This document shows, piece by piece, positions 27,988 to 35,193 of a stretch of 64,000 nt of DNA (position 1 is its first letter; the number at the start of each line of letters is the position of its first letter). The position numbers and the translations under genes are program-made. The DNA is from Adlercreutzia caecimuris B7 (GTDB taxonomy: Bacteria > Actinomycetota > Coriobacteriia > Coriobacteriales > Eggerthellaceae), in assembly GCF_000403355.2 (NCBI RefSeq), contig NZ_KE159646.1, positions 2,221,561 through 2,285,560 of the forward strand, given 5' to 3'. The notes under the pieces were generated by a model that did not search any database, was not told where the DNA came from, and worked only from the letters and a program-made list of their open reading frames with translations.

Positions 27988-28563
27988 ATGACCTACGTTT
28001 CGGTCGTCACTCTTGTCGCCTATGGCTTGGTGCTGGTCATCCTGGCTGCCATCACTGTGGTTGATGTGCGCCAGCGCCGCATCCCCAACGTACTATCAGG
28101 CGGTTTGGCAGCGCTTTGGGTTGTGTGGCGCGTAGTGCTTGCCTTTGCCGGGGAGCATATGGGGCTGGGGTTCGGTGCCGAATTCATCGCCCCGGCTCCC
28201 ACGGTGCTCGTGCCCCCGGGTTTGGAAATCGTCGGCGCCTCGTTTGCCGGCGGCATCATCGGCGCCGTCATTCTCGGCGGCGGCCTTCTCATTCTGACGG
28301 TCCTTTACGAGGCGATAACCCACAAAGAGTCGTTCGGCGGGGGCGATATCAAGTTGATGGCGGCCCTCGGCCTGTTTCTCGGTGCCGAGCGTGGGCTTAT
28401 CTGTCTGCTGGCCGCTTGCGCATTGAGCTTGATATACGCCGGCGTTCGCCACGGGGCCGCATCCCGCTCCGCGCGAGATGGAGAGGTGGAGTCGGGGTTG
28501 CAAGCGACCATGCCGTTCGGCCCTTTTATCGCGCTGGGGACGCTGGTGGCCTTCGTCTCGTAA
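27988..28563 (+). CDS. Type IV prepilin peptidase (A24 family, small form)
   Basis: A polytopic 191-residue aspartyl protease that would cleave prepilin-type leader peptides. Both catalytic regions are present: VVDVRQRRIPN in the first helices and the GGGDIKL loop. It lacks the N-terminal methylase domain of PilD and is therefore of the TadV/CpaA-like short type. No pilin or secretion genes are adjacent, so the substrates must be encoded elsewhere. It follows the radical SAM gene by 9 bp. Confidence 0.88.
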   Translation: MTYVSVVTLVAYGLVLVILAAITVVDVRQRRIPNVLSGGLAALWVVWRVVLAFAGEHMGLGFGAEFIAPAPTVLVPPGLEIVGASFAGGIIGAVILGGGLLILTVLYEAITHKESFGGGDIKLMAALGLFLGAERGLICLLAACALSLIYAGVRHGAASRSARDGEVESGLQATMPFGPFIALGTLVAFVS

Positions 28564-28571
28564 AAAAGTTC

Positions 28572-28600
28572 TTGCAATAGGTCATCGCTCCCGCTAGAAT
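28572..28600 (+). promoter_or_regulatory. Promoter of tRNA-Phe
   Basis: TTGCAA at 28572-28577 and TAGAAT at 28595-28600 with a 17-bp spacer end 38 bp before the mature tRNA. Confidence 0.75.
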
Positions 28601-28638
28601 ATATGCTCGCGTCGAAAGCGATTGCTTTCCGCGATCAT

Positions 28639-28714
<76 letters not shown>

Positions 28715-28722
28715 TAATCAAG

Positions 28723-28748
28723 AAGGGCCCCGGCAACGGGGCCCTTTT
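28723..28748 (+). terminator. Terminator of tRNA-Phe
   Basis: AAGGGCCCCG pairs with CGGGGCCCTTTT around a GCAA-type loop, 9 bp after the tRNA. Confidence 0.9.
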
Positions 28749-28771
28749 CATGCCCGGAGGCTTCCACGGGG

Positions 28772-28779
28772 CATATGGC
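28772..28779. repeat. Left copy of the 8-bp target-site duplication
   Basis: CATATGGC directly abuts the left end of the insertion sequence and is repeated exactly at 30137-30144. Eight base pairs is the usual duplication length for the IS256 family. Confidence 0.9.
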
Positions 28780-28825
28780 GGGTTAGGTCTCAAAAAGTGT
28801 GTCTAGGCGTATTATTCACTACTGT

Positions 28826-29950
28826 CTAGAACCAACCCGTCTCCTTTGATCCACTCATTCTCATCTCACTCCATTCCGGCAGAGATGTTCCATGTTCATC
28901 AGGCGCCCCATCTTCGTGCTCTGATCTATTGGTGGCGAGCATGAACAGCCCTGCGACCTCTTCGTCCGTCTTCATCGTCTTGAGCATTTCCGCTTCACCG
29001 ACTTTGTACTCGGAGTGCAGATAGCACCACCAAAACGCAGCCTTGGCACGGCGTATGGTTGTAAGTCCCCGATGATGTTGAAGCATGAGTCGAATCTGGG
29101 CGTTGACGCCACCTTCGATCACGTTGTTGGTCGAGTCCCATACTCCTCCCAGACTCTCCTGCATCTCGGCGAACGTGAACAGCGTCCTGTCCCGGACGAG
29201 ACCGTTGAGGGAATGCCGCGCGCTCCTGAGACGCTCGTGGACGTATTGTTTGCGGCCGTCCTTCAAGGTGAATTCACGCAGGAACCTCTCCCATTTGGAG
29301 CACCATTCCGCATAATCCGCCAGCCACTTCGCTGCGCCATCCGCTCCTTTGATCTTCGGAAGGGCGCGGGCAAGATCGAGCAGTTCCCGGCCGCAGTCGA
29401 GCTTCGGGCGCATGGTCGTCCTGCGTATTACCTGCCTCCTCACATGGACGAGACAGCGCTGTACCGAGGTGTCGGGCCATATCGCCTTCGCCGCTTTCTT
29501 GAAGCCCGATCCGCCATCGGTGACCACCATGGTCGGAGGCGCCACCTTGGCCATGAGGGCCGCCCAGGATGCCGAGCACTCGCTCTCGGCCAGATGCCAT
29601 GCCACAACATGCCTTTTGGTGCAGGCGATAAGCACCACGAGCCGTTTGGAGATATAGATCCCGTCAACGAACAGGACATCATGGACCTCACCGGCAAAGT
29701 CCGGCAGCGGCCAAAGGGACCAAAATCTCTGCGCCCGACGCTCGAAGGTCGCCTTCGAACACCTCTGTTCCTTGAGCGAGCCCTTACCCATGAGCCACCC
29801 GAGGAATGCCTTAAGCTGCTTGGCGGAATTGTCTATCCGATGGGTTTTGGATGCCCCGCAGGACTTGCAGCGCCACCTCTGAGCACCCGCTTCGGTCTTG
29901 CCGTTTCTCTTCATCGATGCCCCGCATGCGCCGCACTTTGGATTGTCCAC
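28826..29950 (-). CDS. tnp: IS1249-type transposase (IS256 family, DDE)
   Basis: A 374-residue transposase. The N-terminal zinc ribbon has two CxxC pairs (CGACGASMKRNG, then WRCKSCGASKTHR). The catalytic region shows DGIYISKRLVVL (first D), VVTDGGSGFKKA (second D), CLVHVRRQVIRR and the acidic residue in TNNVIEGGVNAQIR (E). Length and layout match the IS1249 group rather than IS256 itself. The frame is uninterrupted, so the enzyme is probably active. The long open frame on the opposite strand is a shadow. Confidence 0.92.
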   Translation of the reverse strand: MDNPKCGACGASMKRNGKTEAGAQRWRCKSCGASKTHRIDNSAKQLKAFLGWLMGKGSLKEQRCSKATFERRAQRFWSLWPLPDFAGEVHDVLFVDGIYISKRLVVLIACTKRHVVAWHLAESECSASWAALMAKVAPPTMVVTDGGSGFKKAAKAIWPDTSVQRCLVHVRRQVIRRTTMRPKLDCGRELLDLARALPKIKGADGAAKWLADYAEWCSKWERFLREFTLKDGRKQYVHERLRSARHSLNGLVRDRTLFTFAEMQESLGGVWDSTNNVIEGGVNAQIRLMLQHHRGLTTIRRAKAAFWWCYLHSEYKVGEAEMLKTMKTDEEVAGLFMLATNRSEHEDGAPDEHGTSLPEWSEMRMSGSKETGWF

Positions 29951-30022
29951 ACCAAGCTCCCGTCCAGATTCAACTTTTCTTTGGGAAAAGAATGTCTGAA
30001 CAGGGACGTCAAGAGCAAGCCG

Positions 30023-30039
30023 GACACACTTTTTGAGAC
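30023..30039. repeat. Internal copy of the insertion sequence terminal motif
   Basis: GACACACTTTTTGAGAC is an exact 17-nt match to the reverse complement of the left terminal repeat. The true right end (30113-30128) matches the same stretch with one mismatch. The copy lies about 97 bp inside the right terminus. Confidence 0.8.
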
Positions 30040-30136
30040 TCCCAAAAGTTGGGCCGTACCAACTTTTTGACCTAAAAAGAGCTATATGATCTGGGAGAAT
30101 GTATGATTCTTAGACACACCTTTTGAGAATTAACCC

Positions 30137-30144
30137 CATATGGC
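30137..30144. repeat. Right copy of the 8-bp target-site duplication
   Basis: CATATGGC is identical to 28772-28779 and abuts the right inverted repeat. Confidence 0.9.
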
Positions 30145-30221
30145 CCAACTCGAGCCTCGCACAGTCAGGGCTGTCCGTTGGAGGTTGCGTGCCGAATGCG
30201 GCAACCCCCCGCGCGTTCTCT

Positions 30222-30764
30222 CTACAGGTTTCTCAGCTCCACGATGCCGTGTTCGTAGAGGGCATAGCTGGCCGAGCCGTCTTTGGGATGTCCTATGCTG
30301 CCGGGGTTCGCGAAGGTGATGTGGGTGGGCGCGTCGTCTCTCAGGGAAGCCGACGCGAACGGGTTCCCGATGCCCTTCACATGGGTGTGCCCGCTGAAAA
30401 CGAATGAGCCGGCGGGAAGGCCCACGACGGCTCGGCGCACATCGAGGTGTCCGTGGGTGAGGAAGAGGGTAACTCCCTCGTCCACCACGACCGCGTAGTC
30501 GCCAAGACAGGGAAAGTCCAGCACCATCTGATCCACTTCCGCATCGCAGTTTCCGCGCACGGCGATAATGCGGTCGGCGTACTCGTTCAGCAACTTCGCC
30601 ACATCGGCGGGCGCGTAGCCCTCGGGTAGGGGGTTGCGCGGACCGTGGTAGAGCAAGTCGCCGAGCAGCAGGATGCGATCGGCGTCCTCCTTGTGGAAAC
30701 GGGCAATGAGCGCTTCGGCCGCCGGTAGCGAGCCGTGGATGTCTGAAGCGATGAGATAGCGCAT
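30222..30764 (-). CDS. yfcE: YfcE/MJ0936-family metallophosphodiesterase
   Basis: A 180-residue phosphodiesterase with the metallophosphatase motifs ASDIHGS, LGDLLYHGPRN, RGNCD (the GNHD variant typical of YfcE), THGHLD and FSGHTH. The physiological substrate is unknown for the family. ATG 30764 is chosen over the longer frame to 30830 because GAAGGAGGAACCC precedes it. It stands alone, downstream of the insertion sequence, and reads toward it. Confidence 0.92.
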   Translation of the reverse strand: MRYLIASDIHGSLPAAEALIARFHKEDADRILLLGDLLYHGPRNPLPEGYAPADVAKLLNEYADRIIAVRGNCDAEVDQMVLDFPCLGDYAVVVDEGVTLFLTHGHLDVRRAVVGLPAGSFVFSGHTHVKGIGNPFASASLRDDAPTHITFANPGSIGHPKDGSASYALYEHGIVELRNL

Positions 30765-30929
30765 GGGTTCCTCCTTCGCGTGGGGGTCGTGCCAGTATAG
30801 CAGGGGCGCTGGCAACGCGATGGCGCGCACCTTCCGGAGGGCGCGGGAGGCTCGCCGCTATGCGCTGGACTCGGCGGGGCTGCTTCTCGCTGCTAGCAGG
30901 TGCATCTCGCCTGCCTGCAACGCGGTAAA

Positions 30930-31566
30930 AAGGGCTCCAGCTTGTTGACGCAGCGTCTGTACAACACCGGCCAGGTGTGCTGCGCCTCCAAGCGCTTCCT
31001 CGTGCACGAGGACGTGGCCGAGGAGTTCACGAAGAAGGTCGTGGAGAAGATCGACACCCTGAAGCAGGGCATGCCGCTGGAGGAGGACACCCAGATCGGC
31101 TGCCTCATCTCCGAGAAGGCCGCCAAGACCGTGGAGGAGCAGATCCAGCTCACCGTGCAGCAGGGCGGCAAGATCGTTCTCGGCGGCGGCCGCGACGGCG
31201 CCTTCATCGAGCCGACGGTTATCGTGGACGTGCCGAAGACGGCTGACGTGGCCATCGACATGGAGATCTTCGGCCCGGGTGGTGCCCATCATCACCTTCA
31301 AGACCGCCGAGGAGGCCATCGAGATAGCCAACGCCTCGAAGTTCGGTCTGTCCAGCTGCATCTTCTCGGCCGACCAGAAGACCTGCGCGAAGTTCGCCTG
31401 CGAGCTTGAGGCCAGCGGCATGGTCATCAACGGCGCGAGCTTCTACCGCTCCTTCGAGCAGCCCTTCGGCGGCTACAAGTACTCCGGCATCGGCACCGAG
31501 GGCGTCATGAGCACCTTCGACGAGATGACCCACACCAAGTCCATCGTGCTGAAGAACATCCTGTAG
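30930..31566 (+). pseudogene. Remnant of an aldehyde dehydrogenase gene (5' truncated, frameshifted)
   Basis: The C-terminal half of an NAD(P)-dependent aldehyde dehydrogenase of the succinate-semialdehyde type. The catalytic cysteine region NTGQVCCASKR, FIEPTVIVDV and MEIFGP lie in one frame. The continuation VPIITFKTAEEAIEIAN, SGMVINGAS and the C-terminal FGGYKYSGIGTEG lie in the next. A single extra G in the run at about 31276-31280 explains the shift. The N-terminal cofactor domain is absent and the upstream DNA shows no start, so the gene is dead. Confidence 0.85.
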
Positions 31567-31601
31567 TTTCAGGACACTGCCAGCTTTCAGCAAAGCTTGC
31601 A

Positions 31602-31636
31602 CAAAACTGGACCGGGCATGTCCCGGCCCAGTTTTG
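31602..31636. terminator. Bidirectional hairpin after the aldehyde dehydrogenase remnant
   Basis: CAAAACTGGACCGGG pairs with CCCGGCCCAGTTTTG. T-runs are short on both sides, so it is a moderate terminator. Confidence 0.65.
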
Positions 31637-31854
31637 CATAATCAGGGGGATATTGCGAAACTATGGCTCTTGCGATCTCGGACAGGCTCATTTTAAAGCG
31701 CGTATAAGATTCTCCAGAGAACTTTGTTTTCGAAAATTCTCTTAAAATTTCTCTAAACGAAATTGATTTAGTTAAAATATTTCAAATTTGACAAATCTAT
31801 CTAATTTTAAGAAAATTTACTTCAGTTTTGATATTTTACAGAAATGAGCCGTCT
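31637..31854. other. AT-rich leader region
   Basis: About 170 bp (31690-31850) is very AT-rich (TTTT and AAAA runs) in sharp contrast to the GC-rich surroundings. No gene is seen. It probably contains the promoter of the gene at 31855, and its composition suggests recent acquisition or silencing by nucleoid proteins. Confidence 0.5.
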
Positions 31855-33345
31855 ATGCTAGAAGAGGAACTGAGGGATTTAGTAGAGAAAACCCAGCGGC
31901 TTCAGGCTGAACAGCAGACAGTGGAAGTGAAAAGCTCTCACGAGGGTTGCCCCGAGCGACTTTACGATACCCTGTCCTCGTTTTCGAATCAGGACGAAGG
32001 GGGCGTGCTTCTCTTCGGGCTCGACGAGAAGCAGTCGTTTAGGGCCGTCGGAGTGTACGATGTGCAAGATTTGCAGAAACGCGTCGTCGATCAATGCGAG
32101 CAGATGGAGCCTGTCGTGCGTCCTTTGTTCACGGCGGGAGAGATCGATGGCGTTGCGGTAGTTTCCGCGGAGATACCCTCTATCGATCTTGCCGAACGCC
32201 CCTGCTTTTATCGAGGTAAGGGACGAGTGAAGGGAGCTTATCGACGCGTGGGTGAGCGAGATCAGCCCATGACGGAGTACGAGATCTATAGTTACGAGGC
32301 CTTCCGCAAAAAGTACCAGGACGATATTCGCATCGTGCCTGACGCTGATGCCGACAGCTTGGATCAGTCGCTTCTCGCGGATTACCTTCAGAAGCTCAAA
32401 GCGAATAAGCCGAATTTGGCCATGCTTTCCGACGATAAAATCTGTCGGCTTATGAGCGTTGAAAAAGATGACGGTGTGACCCTCGCCGCCCAAATACTCC
32501 TCGGCCTTTATCCGCAGGCCTTTATGCCACAGCTGTGTATTATAGCGATTGCTGTGCCCGGCGTCGAAATCGGGGAAACCGATGAGGAAGGAGCGCGGTT
32601 TACCGACAACAAGCGTATCGAGGGAACCATACCGTCGATGTTGAACGAAGCGCTTTCCTTTGTGCGGTCGAACATGAAGGTAACAACTATTGTCGATGCG
32701 GAGACGGGACAGAGACGAGACGTCACTGAGTATCCGCTAGTCGCCCTTCGCGAGGTCCTGCTCAATGCTTTGGTTCACCGGGATTACAGTATCCATACCG
32801 AGGGGAAACCCATCCAGCTCACGATGTATTCCGATCGCGTGGAAGTGGCTAGTCCTGGAGGGCTTTATGGAAGGTTGCGCGTCGATCAACTGGGGCATAC
32901 GCAGCCAGATACCCGGAATCCGGTACTAGCGACGGCAATGGAAGTGCTCGGTCTCACGGAGAACCGGTACTCGGGCATCCCCACGGTTCGCAAGCAAATG
33001 GAGGCCGCGGGGCTCCCCGAGCCGGAGTTTATCGATACGCAGTCTTCGTTCAAGGTAACTTTGAGGAAGGCGGCCGACGGCGCAAAGGCGGCACGTGAGA
33101 TCAAGCGAGAAGCGAAAAATCAGCGGGCACTCTGTGAAACTGTTGCTGAAGAGGATCTGCTTGCGTTTTGCTCAGTGCCCCGCACGCGCGAGGAGCTAGC
33201 CGACACTTTGGGGCTCGGTTCCAAATCCTATGCCATAAGTCGCTATGTGATGCCCCTCGTGAAAAAGGGCAAGCTTCAGATGACAGATCCCGATCATCCG
33301 AAGAGTAAAAATCAACGGTTCGTGAGAATCTCTTCTAGAGAGTAG
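31855..33345 (+). CDS. AlbA_2/Schlafen-like transcriptional regulator with an ATPase-like C-domain
   Basis: A 496-residue protein of the group often annotated as ATP-binding or helix-turn-helix regulators. The N-terminal AlbA_2 domain (VEVKSSHEGCPERLYDTLSSFSNQDEGGVLLFGLDE) is clear. A GHKL-like region follows (REVLLNALVHRDYSIHTEGKPIQL), and the C-terminus looks like a winged helix (TREELADTLGLGSKSYAISRYV). ATG 31855 is preferred to TTG 31828. Ligand and targets are unknown. It is monocistronic behind an AT-rich leader. Confidence 0.75.
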   Translation: MLEEELRDLVEKTQRLQAEQQTVEVKSSHEGCPERLYDTLSSFSNQDEGGVLLFGLDEKQSFRAVGVYDVQDLQKRVVDQCEQMEPVVRPLFTAGEIDGVAVVSAEIPSIDLAERPCFYRGKGRVKGAYRRVGERDQPMTEYEIYSYEAFRKKYQDDIRIVPDADADSLDQSLLADYLQKLKANKPNLAMLSDDKICRLMSVEKDDGVTLAAQILLGLYPQAFMPQLCIIAIAVPGVEIGETDEEGARFTDNKRIEGTIPSMLNEALSFVRSNMKVTTIVDAETGQRRDVTEYPLVALREVLLNALVHRDYSIHTEGKPIQLTMYSDRVEVASPGGLYGRLRVDQLGHTQPDTRNPVLATAMEVLGLTENRYSGIPTVRKQMEAAGLPEPEFIDTQSSFKVTLRKAADGAKAAREIKREAKNQRALCETVAEEDLLAFCSVPRTREELADTLGLGSKSYAISRYVMPLVKKGKLQMTDPDHPKSKNQRFVRISSRE

Positions 33346-33516
33346 GCTCGGCGTTTTCGAGGGGCATACTCAGATGTGCTCCTCTGATGAGTGTCGCCGA
33401 CGGGAGAGCGGATAGCTGATGTGCTTTGCGCTCGAAACAGTTGAAAGTGGAAGGAAGGAGAGCGTCTTCCTCCCCTTGTACATGGCCGGCTGTCTGCAGA
33501 AAGCCAAACTTCCTGC

Positions 33517-34944
33517 TTAATCGAAAACCGCGTCGATAAGCTGCTGCTGGGAATGAACGCCCATCTTCCGATAGATGTTCTTGATGTGGGACTTGGCGGT
33601 ATTCTGGGAAATAGTCAGCTTGTCCTTAATGCCGATTGCGGTGTATCCGAGTGCGAGGTACTCGAGTATTTCCTGTTCGCGTGGCGTAAGGGAATGTTTT
33701 TCCGCACAAAGCTGGCATCGGCGTTCGATATCCAGACTCGCGTCTCGCGCCATAGCCGGGCTGAGACCGGGTAGTCTTAGGATGGAGCGGGAAAGATCGG
33801 AGCGCTTTGCAACGACAACGATGTAGCTCGCAAAAAGAAGAATGATTGCGGAAACGACGAGGAATGCAAGGGAGTCGTCAGGCCCCTCCTGCAAGAGCGA
33901 GAACAGGGAATGCCTCAGAGAGGCCCCGATGGCCGTGCCGATATCGACGAGGCAGTAGTATGCGAGCCCGGCTCGCAACGAATCCAGCGGATTCTTGGAG
34001 CCTATGGCTGCGATGAAGACGAAGGCTGTCAGGACGAACAGGTCGTAGCCGGCTGCGAAGAAAATATCCGACAGGTTCGCGACAATGCCAGTTGAACTTG
34101 CGAGCGAAGAGGGGAAGAAGAACGCGAAGCCTCCGAGGATGAGCAATGCCGAGATCAAATAGAGCGTATCGACCTTCCTGTCTCTTCTCATGAGGACGAC
34201 ACCGAGTACCGCAGCAGCTAAAGGGACAACAGCCAGAAGATTCTCCTGAGGTGCACCCCCTCCGTTGCGGGCCGCGGCACCGAACCCGAAGGCGATACCG
34301 GAAACGAGGAACGCGAGCAACGCCGGGTGGATGGCGGAGAAGAAAGCTGAAGGTTTCTCGGCGTTCACGGAGGTGAAGTGGTAGGACGTGCGCGGGGGAA
34401 GTTGCCCAAACGCTCTGCGATACGAAAGAAGAACAGCTCCTGCGGAAGCGAGGAATATAAACCCGAGAGCAATTGCGTTCCCGATGGGAAGAGCGGCGCT
34501 GAAGAACTGGACGATCGATCGGATGAGGATTGCCACGAAAACGCAAGCGACAACCTCACCTTCTCGCCGGCCGCTCAGCGCGAGGGCCGGCAGGGCGAAG
34601 GTCCAGAAGTCGGCGGTTCCGTACAGGGCGCAGCCGAGCACGGTCAGGAGGTAGTTATGTTCCTGCATGCCTCCGTAGAGGACCAATGTGGCGCAGGCGA
34701 GGGGAAAAAGAGAGCAGAGAAGGACTGCTGCCGGCCGTAAGACAGTTCGAGAAAACCAGAGAAGGGCGAGGATTGCCAGGCAGCATGCTGCCGAGGTAGT
34801 AACAAGGGCAACAGGTCCAGCCGTGAATTCGCTTGCAAATTGTGCGAAGACCCAGGTATTGAGGATCCAATAGGAAAGCTGGTGAAGCGAAATGGCGACG
34901 CATGTGAATACGAAGCCGCGATCAATGTTCACGGACGTTCCCAT
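33517..34944 (-). CDS. Membrane-bound LuxR-family transcriptional regulator
   Basis: A 475-residue regulator with a polytopic N-terminal region of about 12 hydrophobic segments (to about residue 385) and a C-terminal LuxR-type helix-turn-helix (SLTPREQEILEYLALGYTAIGIKDKLTISQNTAKSHIKNIY). This architecture is strongly expanded in Eggerthellaceae, usually next to flavin reductase genes. Here it is divergent from a Tat-exported flavin reductase, so it probably senses that enzyme's substrate at the membrane and controls the reductase gene. The start follows GAGAGGAGC. Confidence 0.88.
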   Translation of the reverse strand: MGTSVNIDRGFVFTCVAISLHQLSYWILNTWVFAQFASEFTAGPVALVTTSAACCLAILALLWFSRTVLRPAAVLLCSLFPLACATLVLYGGMQEHNYLLTVLGCALYGTADFWTFALPALALSGRREGEVVACVFVAILIRSIVQFFSAALPIGNAIALGFIFLASAGAVLLSYRRAFGQLPPRTSYHFTSVNAEKPSAFFSAIHPALLAFLVSGIAFGFGAAARNGGGAPQENLLAVVPLAAAVLGVVLMRRDRKVDTLYLISALLILGGFAFFFPSSLASSTGIVANLSDIFFAAGYDLFVLTAFVFIAAIGSKNPLDSLRAGLAYYCLVDIGTAIGASLRHSLFSLLQEGPDDSLAFLVVSAIILLFASYIVVVAKRSDLSRSILRLPGLSPAMARDASLDIERRCQLCAEKHSLTPREQEILEYLALGYTAIGIKDKLTISQNTAKSHIKNIYRKMGVHSQQQLIDAVFD

Positions 34945-35013
34945 AAGCTCCTCTCTCCATCACCTATAAATATAGCATTCGAACAGCTCCCTCTTCTACA
35001 AAAACGGCAGTCT

Positions 35014-35028
35014 CACCCTCGGAGGGTG
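35014..35028. promoter_or_regulatory. Possible operator between the LuxR regulator and the flavin reductase
   Basis: CACCCTCGGAGGGTG is a perfect 15-bp dyad in the divergent promoter region, about 70 bp from the regulator start and 165 bp from the reductase start. Operator function is inferred from position only. Confidence 0.4.
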
Positions 35029-35193
35029 GGGCAAATACCCCTCGGTATGGCATGGACGGCGGTCTGCGAGATCGGAAGAATAAAGCTGCCGGCGCCGCTC
35101 GAGCACCTCCTGAAGACAGGGTTCTCGTCTGTTTCGGCGCGGCATCCGCTTCTCGCAAAAGAGCGGATAGTTCCTACGAGAAAAGGGGATGGA

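Larger units (their letters stand above)
28780..30136 (-). mobile_element. Intact IS1249-like insertion sequence (IS256 family), 1357 bp
   Basis: The element is bounded by terminal inverted repeats. The left end reads GGGTTAGGTCTCAAAAAGTG, and the right end (reverse complement) reads GGGTTAATTCTCAAAAGGTG. Similarity extends over about 26 bp with four mismatches. Exact CATATGGC duplications flank both ends and one transposase gene fills it. It landed in the spacer between the tRNA-Phe terminator and the yfcE-like gene and breaks no visible gene. An extra copy of the terminal motif lies inside at 30023-30039. Confidence 0.93.

Noticed and set aside
29015-30070. 351-codon plus-strand frame over the insertion sequence
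   Set aside because: It lies opposite the transposase, which carries the zinc ribbon and DDE motifs. The antisense frame has no ribosome-binding site and no recognisable domain.
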